Below are positions 34,252 through 45,132 of a stretch of DNA of 64,000 nt, piece by piece. Under the pieces are notes generated by a model. It saw only the letters and a list, made by a program, of their open reading frames with translations, searched no databases and had not been told where the DNA came from. The stretch comes from Magnaporthiopsis rhizophila. Its lineage: Eukaryota > Ascomycota > Sordariomycetes > Magnaporthales > Magnaporthaceae. Made by a program: the position numbers and the translations under genes. The stretch spans positions 155,139-219,138 of the forward strand of contig PYSS01000062.1 of assembly GCA_003049465.1 (NCBI GenBank). The letters run 5' to 3'. How positions within the stretch are numbered: the first letter of the stretch is position 1; every line of letters begins with the position of its first letter.

Positions 34252-37200
34252 ATGTGCATACGTGCCGTCATCCCCATATCTCTGCGAATAGTACGCGTCG
34301 TTCGCTTCTTGTTCAGGAGACGGCACGTCCATGGTCGGTGTCGCCTCAGGACCCTCGAGGACGCCGACCTGGGGCGTCCAGCCGTGAGGTGGATTGAAGA
34401 CGATCGGCTTGATCGGCTGCGGAGCCGCGAGCTCACTGCCCACGTCGTTCGCGATAAACAGCTCGCCTGTCTCTGGAGCTCTCGCAGCAGCCATGCGTGC
34501 CATTGGCCCTTCGTGTTCTTGGTAACCCTGTCCTTGCTCTTGATACTGCGGCTGGAGCTGCTGATGTATCTGTTGATGCAGCTGCTGCTGTATCTCTTCT
34601 TCCTGCTCTTCTTGCTGCTGCTGCTCCTGTTGCTCCTGCTGAGGACCCGGAGCGGCCTGAGGAGGACCTCGCCGGACAGGCGGCTGCCGCAACATTAACA
34701 CCTTGTGCTTCTTGGCGTTTGGCGAAGATATCACTATTTCCGGCATCCCCATGCTCGAAAGCGTCCTCTGCTCCCTTGCCGCCATCATATCCATCGGCGT
34801 CTGTCCAGCCCGCAGCCCAGTAGCATTTGCCTCGAGCCCGTGCGAAGGAGCGGTCGGATAGGCCGCCGCAGGGGAGTGCGAGAATGGCGAGACGGAGCGC
34901 TGATCGTCTGCTATCCCCTGATCGAAGTAGCCGGTGGCGCCCGGGGGAGGGCGGCGCACAGGAGACGCGAACAGGCTGCCCATGCCGAACGTCTTCTGCT
35001 GCTTCTGCGACAAGGTGGGTTGCCAGCCGCCGCTGTCCGCCTCTTCTAGTGTCTGCATACCTCCACCACCTCCACCACCATCACCACCACCACCACCACC
35101 GCCGCCGCCGCCGACGTCACCACCGCCAGCAGCCCTACCCGTTGCGGTCAAGCTTTTGGGGCCTCCGTACGAGGAAGATGCCGACTGCGGGTTTGCACCG
35201 CTAGCCCGTTCACGGGCCCTGCTCTCCCTCGCGGCATCGCGCCTGCGTTGGAACCAGAAAAATACGGCGATGCCCAGCGACACGAGCGCTACGGCGCCCA
35301 CGACGGCGCCCGCCGCTATGCCAGCCGTCGCGCTCGTGCCCTCCCCCTGGGGCGTCTCCGACGGTTGGTCGGGTGTCGATCCGGTCCCTGTAGGCTGCGC
35401 GCCGCCGCCGCCGCCACTGGGAGGCAACGACCGGGTGGGGGTGCGGGTGGCGGCGCTCAGCGCGGGCACCGTGCGGGTGATCGCGCGGCCCAGGTCCGCC
35501 GTGTTCCAGCCGCCCAGTGGCGACTTGGCCGCAAATACCCCGACGCCACCGACGGCCGAGGCCACACGCGCCGGCACCGCGTACGGCGCGTGCGCCAGCT
35601 GGTACGGCTGCCACGGGTTGCCGCCAGGCGCGCCGAGGTCCATATTGTGCGTTCCCCACTGCTCCGGCGCGTCGCACTCCTGGCCGAGCGGGAAGGTTCC
35701 GCCGATCACCAGCATCTGCGAGCCTCCCGCCGCCGCCCCGGCGCCTTTTGCGGCGGCGGCGTCGGGCGGCACGACGTTGCAGGTCATGCTGTGGTGCGGA
35801 TACTTGCCCGTGCCAGGCACATCGAGGGGCGCGAGCTTGACCCAGCTGAAGCCCGGCATGGACAGCACATAGACGTCGTCAAAGCCGGCCGTGCTCGGCG
35901 AGAAGCCCATGCCACCGTACAGGTAGATGCTATAGCTAGAGCGGTCAGCCAGCCACGAGGCGCCGATGCAGAAGCGTCTCCTGTTCGCCAAGATGGCCCC
36001 CAGGGCGATCTGCGTATACCACTTGGAGTTTGCGATGTCGTAGATAAAGATCTAGGACAGCGACTGGCCTTCGACGGGCGAGCCATCGCCGTTCCAGTCC
36101 ATGACTCCGCCAAGGTATACGAGCAGACCCCCGTCGCCGGCGGGGATGAAGGTCATGGCTCCGCCGGCTCGGCGCACCGCGTCTGGGCCCGTGTCGTTGC
36201 TCCACGTGTTTGTGTCGTAATCGTACTTGAGCATGTATGATGTCGCAACCGCTGGCCTGGCGCCCCAACCGGGAACGGTGGCATTGGACATCCAGCCTCC
36301 ATAGTAGACTTGGTTTTTGTGGAAGTAGATCAAGTTAGTTTCGTGACATCTTGTTGAGACGCAAGCGCAACCACTCCGGCGAGGGTCATATTGGACAAAA
36401 GCAAGCAGGGGCTCGCGGGAGAGGTGTGATAAACGGAGACCTTACAGCCTTTCCCGATCTTGGATATTCCAACCCCAGCGCCATAGGCCAGTCGCACGAC
36501 GCCGGTTCGGGATGGCCCGAAGGAATCCCACTTGTTGTTGATGATGTCGTACGAGAATAGCTCAAAGGCATTTATGTCGCCCGGCCTGTTGAAGGCTCCC
36601 CCATACTGATAGAACCGCTTGTTCACCTCGTCGGGCCACAGAACGCCGCCGTTGAGTTGGGGAATGCTGGCGTTCTTGGACAGGCTTGCGTACAGCGGCG
36701 GCATGCCGCTGGGGCTGCTGCGGTCAAGGTCTTGGTACAGCAGCCACGAGTCTATTCAAGCGATCGCGTGTCAGCACTCGAGTCTCCGAGGCAGTGGCTG
36801 TCATGAGGCAAGTAAACATCCGACATGCCATCTCGTGGCTCTTACTCACGGGTGGCATTTTCCGGATTCTGGGCCAGGGGGTTCCAGTTCACAAAGCCGC
36901 CGTCAATGTAGAGCGTCCGGTCGACAATGGTTGTCTGATGCCCGAATCGGCGGCAGAAGTTCTTGACTGGATCGCGCTGCTGGAGAGAGACCTGGGCGAG
37001 TGAGACGATCATCACGGCCAAGCAGAGAGGGAGGCGTGCTGCCCGCGACGTTCCCGCTCCTGCCCCTGTTCTCCCGCCACGGTGATGACGGCATGATGAA
37101 TCCGGCGGGAGAGCGGTCTCTCCTGCCCCATCCTGAGCATGGGAAGCATCGCGGCGATCGGGACGGCGTGTCGTTTCCGAAGGTGCTATCATGGTCGATT

Positions 37201-37312
37201 CTGCTCCGGCAATCACCGTTCTCGCTCGGGAAGCGAAAGCCAAGCCGCGAAAGCCCAAAAGCCGTTCCTTGAGCGAGGACGATGTGGTAGTGAAAGGGAG
37301 AGGGGTAGTCAT
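34216..37312 (-). CDS. Kelch-repeat membrane protein with an in-frame UAG
   Basis: Exons 37312-36850, 36751-36446 and 36308-34216. After a hydrophobic signal segment (LPLCLAVMIVSLAQVSLQQ) comes a kelch propeller: FCRRFGHQTTIVDRTLYIDGG, RFYQYGGAFN, FYYGGWMSN, LLVYLGGV, IFIYDIANSKWYTQ, YSIYLYGGMGF and MLVIGGTFPLGQE. Then follow a Ser/Thr/Pro/Gly stalk, one transmembrane helix (AGAVVGAVALVSLGIAVFFWF) with RRR behind it, and a long Gln-rich cytoplasmic tail. A TAG at 36052-36054 (codon 342 from the first ATG) interrupts the frame in the middle of a blade (GQSLS-stop-IFIYDI); no usable intron spans it. Another stop, TAA at 34216-34218, ends the frame after a Gln run. Such proteins sit at the plasma membrane or wall; the partner is unknown. 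The start could be 37312 or 37192, and an undetected 5' intron is possible. Confidence 0.7.
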
Positions 37313-38093
37313 TTCTCATTTTCGCCCACGAGGAGTGATTCAAGGCTAGTAGATGGTCATCTTTCTTCCCATCATCCGCCGCCGGCCAGCCCGGGTATTT
37401 GGAATATTGCATCTTCTCAATCTTCTTCAGCGCACAGCGTATAGAGCTCCATCGTCTTCGGTCATGTAGTTACTCAAGCGTGAGCGCCGGGGCAGCACAG
37501 TGTGCGTCTGTCACCGTGATGGTCGCAAGCGACAAGCAAAGGGGCTGTGGAGAAGGTTCGCCGGATCCTGACCAAACAGCGCCACCTGGTGTTGAGCCTG
37601 GGCGCATCAGCCCAGGGGGCGTCTAGCGTTGTGCTTAGGGAGCCGCCGACGTAGACTTTGCAGCCACCAGAAAGAGCATTCGTATGTGCGGATGTGGCAA
37701 AGTCATCATCAGGCGCGCAGCCCGACCGCGCACCAGAGACCAGGCTGCGAGGCGGCCTCTCCGAATTTGTAACTAATTGCTCTAGGGGTCGGCTAGCAAG
37801 CAGTGTGATTAAAAATCTCGATCGGGGAGCTTTCCGCGGGTAACTTCATCCGATCTCTGCTGCCCCGTCGTTGGAAGGTGAGTTGGGACCGATGGGTCAG
37901 TATAGAATTCACAGGATGCCTGGACGGACGCTCCGTCGACACGCTAGAGGTTGACTGACCACCCGAGTTCGCATATCAGAGAATCATGGACTTGTTCGAG
38001 TACATGTAAATGCAGTTTTATCGAATTCGACCCGCTGTTCCCGTAAAGTACAATGCTGAAAAAAAGAGGCAGCTTTTGGCCCATTGAATATTT
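37313..38093. other. Intergenic region upstream of the kelch gene
   Basis: About 780 bases holding the kelch promoter and the 3' region of the next - strand gene. No coding or RNA feature was recognised. Confidence 0.5.
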
Positions 38094-39566
38094 TCACCGC
38101 GGTATGTTACTCTTGGCGTGATCCAGGGTGCCACCAGCGACGACGGTCGGCTCCATGCGGTTGATCTTCGCCAGGTCGTAGGCAACATCGTCGAGGTATG
38201 CGCCTAGAGGTTCGTCTTTGAGTTGTGAGGCCAACTTAGGGAACGTGTATGAGAATGTCTTGCTGATCAGCTGCAACTCGGGATCGACCGCGTTACTGTC
38301 TAGGAGCCGGAGGCGCTGTATCGCCGATGAGCCAGCCGACTCCATCTCGTGACCGGCTGTGCGAACGGCGCCGAGTTGCCACAGCAGACAGAAGTAGACT
38401 TTGCGGGCGTGATCGTACGAGTCCGAGTTCCAGATGATGTCTCGTATAGACGGCTGGGCACGGCTGTGGGCGAGGCTCCAGCCGGTGAGAAGTCTGAAAA
38501 GTTCGGACTGCGGGTTCCTGTGTGGTGGCGATCTCTGATGGAAACCTGGGCGCGCACCCAGGTTGTTGTCCAGCATGCGCTTGAGGCAGGAGGCTACAAC
38601 GTGAGTCACCTCATCATCGGGAGAAGAGAAGTGGTGCAGCCGCAGACCAATTTCGATGTACTTGCGTGCTGCTTCGAGCTCTGAGCAAACAACCGCAGCT
38701 TCCAGGCCGAGAAGACACAGCGGTCGAGGTAGGTTTGTTATACCCCTTGATTCCAGATTGAGATGTATGTTGTTAAGTAGAACGAGTGATTTGGGTGATT
38801 CCTCTTTGCAAAGCCCATCCAGCCGCCTGACGGCTACGGCGATCTCGGCACCGCATGCCGCTAGGCCCTCGTCAGATTGCGTGACGGTAGATATAGCGGG
38901 GAAGAGCAGCCTGCGGAGCTCCAAAAGACTGCTCGCCTGGCGAATCTGAGAGTTGAGATCTGGATAGCTCATCCGATCCAGGGTCTCGGGTCTCGGATGT
39001 CGCTGCAGCTCGCGCAGCATGAACAAGACCACGGTTGATGCGGCTTCCATGGCAGAGGAACGGGCAGCGTTGTGGTGTGCGACTTGGGCAAGAACCAAGT
39101 AGCGTTGCTCGGCATCTGGATCTTCAGACAGGCCGGCCGGCCTCTCGAGCCCCGTGAGAGCGGCCGAGAAGGCGTCGCACTCGTTGATGCGCCAAGGGTG
39201 GTACGGCGCCGCCCTGGTCATTTCGCGCCGCTTGAGGGCGGCGGCAGCCTCGTCAGGCACGCGCCCGAGCCTCTCCTTGACAGCCTCCAGGTCCGCGTCG
39301 ACGGAGCGCCATTTCTGATGCTGATGGACGCTATCCCGTTCGTCAAAGTCGCGGGTGTATGGGGAGCCCTCGGCATCAAGGTCCAGGACTCGGAGAGGAA
39401 GCTCAAAGGGTGTGATCTTGTCCCTCATGGCAATGGTGGCTTTGATGAGCCTGCTGCGCCGCCATCTTATCCGCTTGTGCGCAAACCTCACTTGATATTG
39501 ACCCAGGGGGTTCGACGCGGGGAGCTTGCGGCAGAGACCCAGAGCGAGTCCTCCTATTCCACTCAT
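38094..39566 (-). CDS. Putative mitochondrial protein of unknown family
   Basis: One exon, 490 residues, ATG at 39564-39566. The N-terminus is basic, amphipathic and lacks acidic residues for about 47 positions (CRKLPASNPLGQYQVRFAHK then RIRWRRSRLIK), which looks like a mitochondrial presequence; that is inference. The rest is mostly alpha-helical, with several Leu/Ala-rich helices (SSLLELRRLLFP; LCLLGLEAAVVCSELEAARKYIEIG; HARKVYFCLLWQLGAVRTAG) reminiscent of TPR or PPR-like helical repeats. I cannot name a family. There are no cysteine motifs, membrane helices or catalytic signatures. It shares a short divergent promoter with syf2. Confidence 0.75.
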   Translation of the reverse strand: MSGIGGLALGLCRKLPASNPLGQYQVRFAHKRIRWRRSRLIKATIAMRDKITPFELPLRVLDLDAEGSPYTRDFDERDSVHQHQKWRSVDADLEAVKERLGRVPDEAAAALKRREMTRAAPYHPWRINECDAFSAALTGLERPAGLSEDPDAEQRYLVLAQVAHHNAARSSAMEAASTVVLFMLRELQRHPRPETLDRMSYPDLNSQIRQASSLLELRRLLFPAISTVTQSDEGLAACGAEIAVAVRRLDGLCKEESPKSLVLLNNIHLNLESRGITNLPRPLCLLGLEAAVVCSELEAARKYIEIGLRLHHFSSPDDEVTHVVASCLKRMLDNNLGARPGFHQRSPPHRNPQSELFRLLTGWSLAHSRAQPSIRDIIWNSDSYDHARKVYFCLLWQLGAVRTAGHEMESAGSSAIQRLRLLDSNAVDPELQLISKTFSYTFPKLASQLKDEPLGAYLDDVAYDLAKINRMEPTVVAGGTLDHAKSNIPR

Positions 39567-40013
39567 CGTGTGCTTGTTCCGTCAAGTCCTTGCCCCGCGC
39601 ACGCGCCTGGCTTTCCCGAAGCATGGCAACCGGCGCGAGTGCTTCATTGGTTCATTTTGACAGGTGAGGCATGTGGGAGTGGGGGTAATAAGAATATTTG
39701 GATTTTGATGAGACGGCAGATCGCAGAAAGATTTGAGAGCCGTGCAGTTTGTGTGACTCGAAACGACTTAGCTTAATGTGCTCTAGCAAATAGGTCCCTG
39801 CACTTTGGCGGGCGGCTGGCGGGCCTTTCACCAATGGCGCAGGCGGGCGGACGCCCCATCTTATTGTCGGTCCTCCAAAAATTGTCTCCGCCACTGTCAA
39901 CTCTCACTACAAACAACCCGTTCCAGGACCGCCCATCAACGCTTTTAATCACAGCAAGGCCCGTTTTCATTTAACGCTTGTTGTTTGTGCCACGAATTCT
40001 ATCCCATCGCATC
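39567..40013. other. Divergent promoter region, unknown mitochondrial gene/syf2
   Basis: About 450 bases between two divergent start codons. No TATA box or other element stands out. Confidence 0.5.
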
Positions 40014-41015
40014 ATGCCTCCGGCCAAAAAGAGAAAGACGACTCGGTCGTCAAAGGCGGTCGTGCAAGAAGAGCCCGCTGCTGGCAAGGCCCCGACACCC
40101 GACGAGACAGCGGCCAGCGACGAGCCCACGAATACCAAGGAGCCCATGAAACCCAACGACGAAGCAACAGGCGACAGGCCGGAGGAACCTACAGACTCGA
40201 CGGCCACCGGCAGTCACTCAGAAGACCCCGCCCCGGCGGCAGCGGCGGCAGAAGCAGACACACAATCTGCGGCCGAAAAGGCGGCGGACCGGATGGCCCG
40301 TTTCCGCGCGCTGCAGGAGCGGGCCAAAAAGTCGTCCGACCAGAACCTCAAGGCGGCGACGGCCGAGTCGCGGCGACAGGCCACCGACACGTCGCAGCTG
40401 ACGGCGCTGCACCGGCAGCACGCCATCGCGTCGCACAAGATCCTCAAGGCCGACGTCGAGGAGGCGGGTGGTGACTTTGAGCGCAAGCGGGCCTGGGACT
40501 GGACCATCGAGGAGAGCGAGCAGTGGGACAAGCGCATGAAGAAGAAGGAGTCGGCCCGCGACAACAACGCCTTCCAGGACTTCCGCCAGGAAGCCCAGAA
40601 GATCTACAAGCGGCAGCTCAGGAACATGCCGCCGGACATGGAGCGCTACGCCAACGACAAGATGGCCGCCATCAACAAGGCCGCCGCCGAGGGCACTCTG
40701 GACATAGTCGAGACCGAGGACGGCGAGCTCATCGCCGTCGACCGCGCCGGCACCTTCTACTCGACCGCCGACTCCACCTCGTTCGCCAACAACAGGCCCA
40801 CCAAGGCCGCTATCGACCGCCTCGTCAACGACATGAAGAAGGCTGAAGACGTTGCCGCTAAGAAGCGCAAGGCTCGGATGGCCAAGAACGGCGATGACGA
40901 CGACGTCACCTACATCAACGACAAGAACAAGCAGTTCAACCAAAAGCTGGCTCGCTTCTACAACAAGTACACTGCTGAGATCAGGGAGAGCTTTGAGCGC
41001 GGCACCATGATTTAG
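40014..41015 (+). CDS. syf2: Pre-mRNA-splicing factor Syf2
   Basis: Single exon, 333 residues. The first ~90 residues are Lys-rich then Pro/Glu/Ala-rich and disordered, beginning MPPAKKRKTTRSSK, a likely nuclear localisation signal. The Syf2 domain follows: RMARFRALQERAKKSSD, ERKRAWDWTIEESEQWDKR, QDFRQEAQKIYKRQLRNM, then the C-terminal block VTYINDKNKQFNQKLARFYNKYT, which is nearly invariant in the family. Syf2 is a component of the Prp19/NineTeen complex and the active spliceosome. The ATG at 40014 is chosen because the frame upstream has no ATG. It is convergent with coq11. Confidence 0.95.
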   Translation: MPPAKKRKTTRSSKAVVQEEPAAGKAPTPDETAASDEPTNTKEPMKPNDEATGDRPEEPTDSTATGSHSEDPAPAAAAAEADTQSAAEKAADRMARFRALQERAKKSSDQNLKAATAESRRQATDTSQLTALHRQHAIASHKILKADVEEAGGDFERKRAWDWTIEESEQWDKRMKKKESARDNNAFQDFRQEAQKIYKRQLRNMPPDMERYANDKMAAINKAAAEGTLDIVETEDGELIAVDRAGTFYSTADSTSFANNRPTKAAIDRLVNDMKKAEDVAAKKRKARMAKNGDDDDVTYINDKNKQFNQKLARFYNKYTAEIRESFERGTMI

Positions 41016-41270
41016 TCATTGTTTTATTTCTCTTTTGGCTATTCTTTCTGGCATCTTTTCTTTCTCAGACAACAGGGGCGTATTCACATGCGTCGGGGGT
41101 TATGGTGATGATGGATTATAGAGACCGGGCAAGCGGGCATCAATGGATTTATACCATGGGCAAGGATCACTTTGAGGACTCTGTGAGGGTTCTAACCCGA
41201 GAAAGCGAGGCTGTCGTGTGCCCAATGACATACACACAACCACTTCACAAGAAAATGGCATTTTTCGAGC

Positions 41271-42213
41271 TTAAAGCATCTCCTTTCTCCAGCCCTTATT
41301 CGCCAGCTCCTCGATCTCAGGCACCTCAACGGGACCCATGACCGTATCGTCACTCAGAGCCTCGACGACGGCAGCCGCGACATCCTCGACCTTGAGCGGC
41401 TTGACGGCGCCAGCTCCCAAGAAGCCGCCCAGGGCGCCGCCAGTGGCCCGGTTGAAGAGGCTGCCCAGGCCGGCCGCCGCCGCCATGGGGATGGTGAAGG
41501 CCCTGGAGCTGTCGTACATGAAGGGCGCGCGGACGAAAACGCCGCGCATCCGGGGGTACTCGCTCGCGATGACGCTCTCGGCGTCGCGCTTGGTGCTGAG
41601 GTAGCGCGCCGGCAGCACGGGCGCACCGGCGGCGGCCGACAGGAAGCAGAAGGCGGCCACGTTCTCCCTGGCCGCCTCCTTGGCCAGAATGAGGGCGCTG
41701 TCGCGGTTCATCCTCTCGTAGGTCAGCCCTGCCGCGGCGGTCGGGGGTTGCTGATGGGACTGCGACTCGAGCGTACTCGGTGCCGCGGCCGGGCCGGTGC
41801 CAAAGGCCTTGCGCAGGCCGGCGATGGGGGACTCGCGGCCCGAGATGACGCCCTTGTAGTCGGCCTCGAGGAGGATGCCCATACTGTGCACGACGCAGTC
41901 GGCTCCCTTGAGCAGCGGCGCCCACTGCTCTGGCCGGAATATGTCTGCCCTCTCCCAGCTGACCTTGTGGGCCCAGGCCGGTGGCGACGGGGATGAGGCC
42001 ACCGAAGCCCAGCGTGGCTCACCGGAGCGGCTATGTTTCTCAATGTTAGAATTTTTGATCACTTTGAAGAATCTGGTCGGGTTGGTTTTCAAAAGCGACT
42101 TGCCTGATGGAAGTGACATCCCATCCCCTCGTGACTGCGTGTTTGCATATCCTCGACCCTACGAATCCGTTGCCTCCGCAAACGACAAGTCTCTTGGCGG
42201 CTGCTGTAGACAT
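41271..42213 (-). CDS. coq11: Coq11-like NAD(P)-binding mitochondrial protein
   Basis: Exon 1 (42213-42104) encodes MSTAAAKRLVVCGGNGFVGS and RICKHAVTRGWDVTSI, the Rossmann GxxGxxG fingerprint of an atypical short-chain dehydrogenase. Exon 2 (42030-41271) continues SRSGEPRW, with VVHSMGILLEADY, a YLSTK (YxxxK) motif and ends RKEML. The total is 289 residues. The intron uses a GC donor (AG|GCAAGT) with branch TCTAAC and acceptor ATAG; only this join gives a continuous nucleotide-binding fold. Yeast Coq11 (YLR290C) belongs to the coenzyme Q synthesis complex in mitochondria. Exon 1 was missed by simple frame-finding because it is 110 bases. It is divergent from yaf9. Confidence 0.88.
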
Positions 42214-42703
42214 AGCCGGCCAGTTACATTACCAGTTGGTAGGTGGCGATTGAAAGAAACCGTTAGAGTGAAATTCGGGACAAGAAGATGTGGGAGATTT
42301 GAGCGTTGTAAAGTCGATGAATTTCATGTTCCGGTAACGAAACAAATGCCAGAAACTCGAACTGCATGAGTTTCCCGCTTCCATAAGGGTCCTTTCCCAT
42401 CATGCCATCATTAATCGAATTTCTGATCGCAAGGCTGAGCCAGATCGGCGCCGATGGGACGATTGCCAAAGACGGCCCCCACAGTTTCGTCATCGCAGCC
42501 AATAGAGCCCCGGTTCATTGCTGGGACAGAGAGATCCACTAATGCGCCCTGAAAACACACATGCAAGGCTGCTATTTCCATGGGTGCCCGCTGATTGCCG
42601 ATCTCTCTTCTCTGACAACTCTCTCTTCGTCCAAACAAAACACTAAACCGGGCATTGCGGCAATGACACCTGCCGCCGCCGCCGCCGACGAAGACGACGA
42701 ATC
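42214..42703. other. Divergent promoter region coq11/yaf9
   Basis: About 490 bases between start codons. Nothing specific was seen. Confidence 0.5.
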
Positions 42704-43620
42704 ATGGCGCCGCAAAGCAACCTAGGCAAGCGCGCAAAGGGCGTCTCGATCCACCGGCCCTTCATCTACGGCACGACGGCGCGGCCGTTCGACGACGTCA
42801 AGAACCCGAAGCCTCCGGGCGTGCCCGACGACCACACGCACTCGTGGCAGGTCTTTGTCAAGGGCGTCGAGAACACCGACGTGACGTACTGGCTGAAGCG
42901 CGTGCAGTTCAAGCTGCACGAGTCTATTCCGAACCACATCCGCAGTACGTGCCGCCCCGTCTCAAAATTGTGTCTCTGGGTCGCACGAGCATACAATCAT
43001 CTGGCTTCAAAAAAAGGAAATAATTGACATTTTTTTTCTTTGTCGTAGTGGTCGACGGCGAGGCCGGCAAAGCCTTCGTCGTAAACGAAACCGGCTGGGG
43101 CGAGTTCGAGATCGCCATCAAGCTCTACTACGCGCAGGAGTCGGGCGAGAAGGCGCAGACGCTGTACCACCACCTGCACCTGCACCCCTACGGCCGCACC
43201 GAGGCCGAGAAGGACGCCATGAAGGCCTCGGGCGAGGTCGTCGCCTGGGTCTACGAGGAGCAGATCTTCAACGAGCCCTACGAGGCCTTCTACGACGTCC
43301 TCACCAGCGGCGCCCTGCCCCCGCCCCCGGGGACCGTGACCAAGGGCGGCGGCAGGGGCGGCAAAGGCAAAGGCAAGGGTGCCAGCGCCTCCACCACCGT
43401 CGGCGTCCGCAGCGAGGGAGGCGTGCTCGAGCGCAGCGCCATGATACCGCTGACCACCAGGCCCGGCCAGCCGTTCAGCAAGGAGACGGAGAGGCTCGAG
43501 ATTGAGCGCCTCAAGAAGGCGCAGGACAAGGCGCAGGCTCTTGCCGTCCAGATGCAGGACCAGCTCAGGAAGAAGGAGGCGGCGCTGCAGAAGCTGAAGA
43601 AACAAAATGCAGCCAAGTAG
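42704..43620 (+). CDS. yaf9: YEATS-domain chromatin protein Yaf9
   Basis: Exon 1 (42704-42944) and exon 2 (43049-43620) give 270 residues. The YEATS domain spans about 10-155: KGVSIHRPFIYGTTA, THSWQVFVKGVENTDVTYWLKRVQFKLHESI, HIRMVDGEAGKAFVVNETGWGEFEIAIKLYY and LYHHLHLHPYG. A Gly/Lys linker follows, then a C-terminal coiled coil (KETERLEIERLKKAQDKAQ and on to the end). This order and length are those of Yaf9, the acetyl-lysine reader shared by the SWR1 and NuA4 complexes. The intron has donor GTACGT and acceptor CGTAG, phase 1. It is convergent with ipk1. Confidence 0.93.
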
Positions 43621-43970
43621 AGACATATGGTTGTGTGGCTTTCTTGACACTATAGTGGAAACGTCGATCTTGAGCCTGGCTAGCGATTGCGCTGATCTGC
43701 TTTATTTTTTTTTTTTTTTTTTTAGGATTAAGGCGTTCGTGGACGTGCAAAGAAGAAGAAGAAAAAAAAGGGATACCTGCGCTGCTCCTCAAGTGTGCCC
43801 CAATATTAAGCTCATTAACGTACCAACTTTATCTCTCTTCTCTCGTTGCTCCTCCTAATATTAAGCCAAAGTTTTGGTGTCCGTCTCCACAGCTTTCGGA
43901 TTACCAATGCTATTGGATGTAAAGGTTGCGTCAAAAAGTCCCTTCCTCGCCTTCAGCAGCCAGCTTCCGT
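43621..43970. other. Convergent intergenic spacer yaf9/ipk1
   Basis: About 350 bases of 3' sequence. It contains a T19 tract at 43705-43723. Confidence 0.55.
43705..43723 (+). repeat. Poly(T) tract, 19 bases
   Basis: TTTA precedes the run proper; it lies just after the yaf9 stop codon. Confidence 0.8.
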
Positions 43971-45132
43971 TCACGCCTCCAGAAGGCAAGTTGTTTCGAC
44001 TCGGGGCTGTTCGGTACCCATGTACCAGCCGCCGTCCATCAGCTCGAGCTCCATGTTCCTCCAGTACTCGAGCTTGGTCTCTTGATCCTTGAGGTCGAGA
44101 TCGCCGAGCCGGGCCTCGGTCGCGCCGCCGTCGCCAGGCACCAGGCGGAGGTAGCAGGTGCAGTCCCGCAGCGTCATGGCCCGACCGAGGCTGAAGGTGT
44201 CCTTGGGCTCGAGCACGCCGACCGTGTCGTTGGCGACCTGGGCGTCGCGCAGCCGGGGTAGCAGCTCGTTGGTGAGCAGCCACTCGCGCAGGCTCTCGAG
44301 CTCGCGCGAGCCCTCGGCGAAGACGGCCTCTTGGCCCGCAGTGAGGGTGTCGCACACGATCCTCATCGACTCTGGGCTGTCGCGGTCCAGCAGGCGCAGG
44401 GAGCACAGGATGGGACCGTCGCCTTCGCCTTTCTTGGTCGTCCTGAGCGCCTCGCGCGCGCAGTTGCGGCACCGCCTGGCCCCGGCCGGCGCGGTGGGGG
44501 ATTGGGCGAGCCACTTTGGCTTGAACTCGATCAGCTTCTCCTCCCCATCTCCTAGACGTGGCTTAGGTCAGCTGAGAGTTCTTCTGAATTCGAGAGGCAG
44601 AAAGAGCCGTTTGGCACAGGCATCACTTTAGACGAGACGTGGCCGCTCACTCACTCGGCCGCATGTTCCGGACCAACATGGCATCCCGAATGTCTTCCTT
44701 CAGCTTGGAGCCCCTGAACTTGGCCGAACGGCCCTTCTCCTTGTCGACCGAATCCAGCTCCTTCTTGATGGCGGAACGCACAAGGTCGCTGTTAGCGGTC
44801 CCGTCGAGGGTCACCAGATACTGTGGCACCAGGTCGACGGGACGGAAGAGCGGGTAGATGTGCTGGCACCAGTGCCGATGGATGTCATCGTAGCTGCCGG
44901 TCACATCCTTGGGCACCCTGATCAGCAGATCCCGCATGTTCCCCTTGGCACCGGGGAAGCTAAAGACGATGTTGGCCATGCCCTCGGCGATGTAGCGCAC
45001 CGACGGGCCGGTGCCGTGCGGAAAAGGCTGGGCCTCTGGGGTGTGCTGGAGCACCGAAGCTAGATCGCCGGCTGCCGACATAGTTGGCGGCTGCGGGAGG
45101 CGGGCATCCGCCTTTGAGCCCCTGGCATCCAT
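43971..45132 (-). CDS. ipk1: Inositol-pentakisphosphate 2-kinase
   Basis: Exon 1 (45132-44655) and exon 2 (44551-43971) give 352 residues. Family motifs are YIAEGMANIVFSF (nucleotide-binding N-lobe), LLIRVPK, the substrate-binding EFKPKWLAQSPTAPAGARRC and RNCA block, and MTLRDCTCYLRL. Ipk1 makes inositol hexakisphosphate from the pentakisphosphate, feeding nuclear mRNA export and inositol pyrophosphate synthesis. The intron (103 nt) is phase 1, donor GTGAGT. The start is ambiguous: the ATG at 45132 is first, but the one at 45081 (MSAAGDL) has a better context and would give 335 residues. It lies immediately beside a PLC gene, which produces the upstream inositol trisphosphate. Confidence 0.88.
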
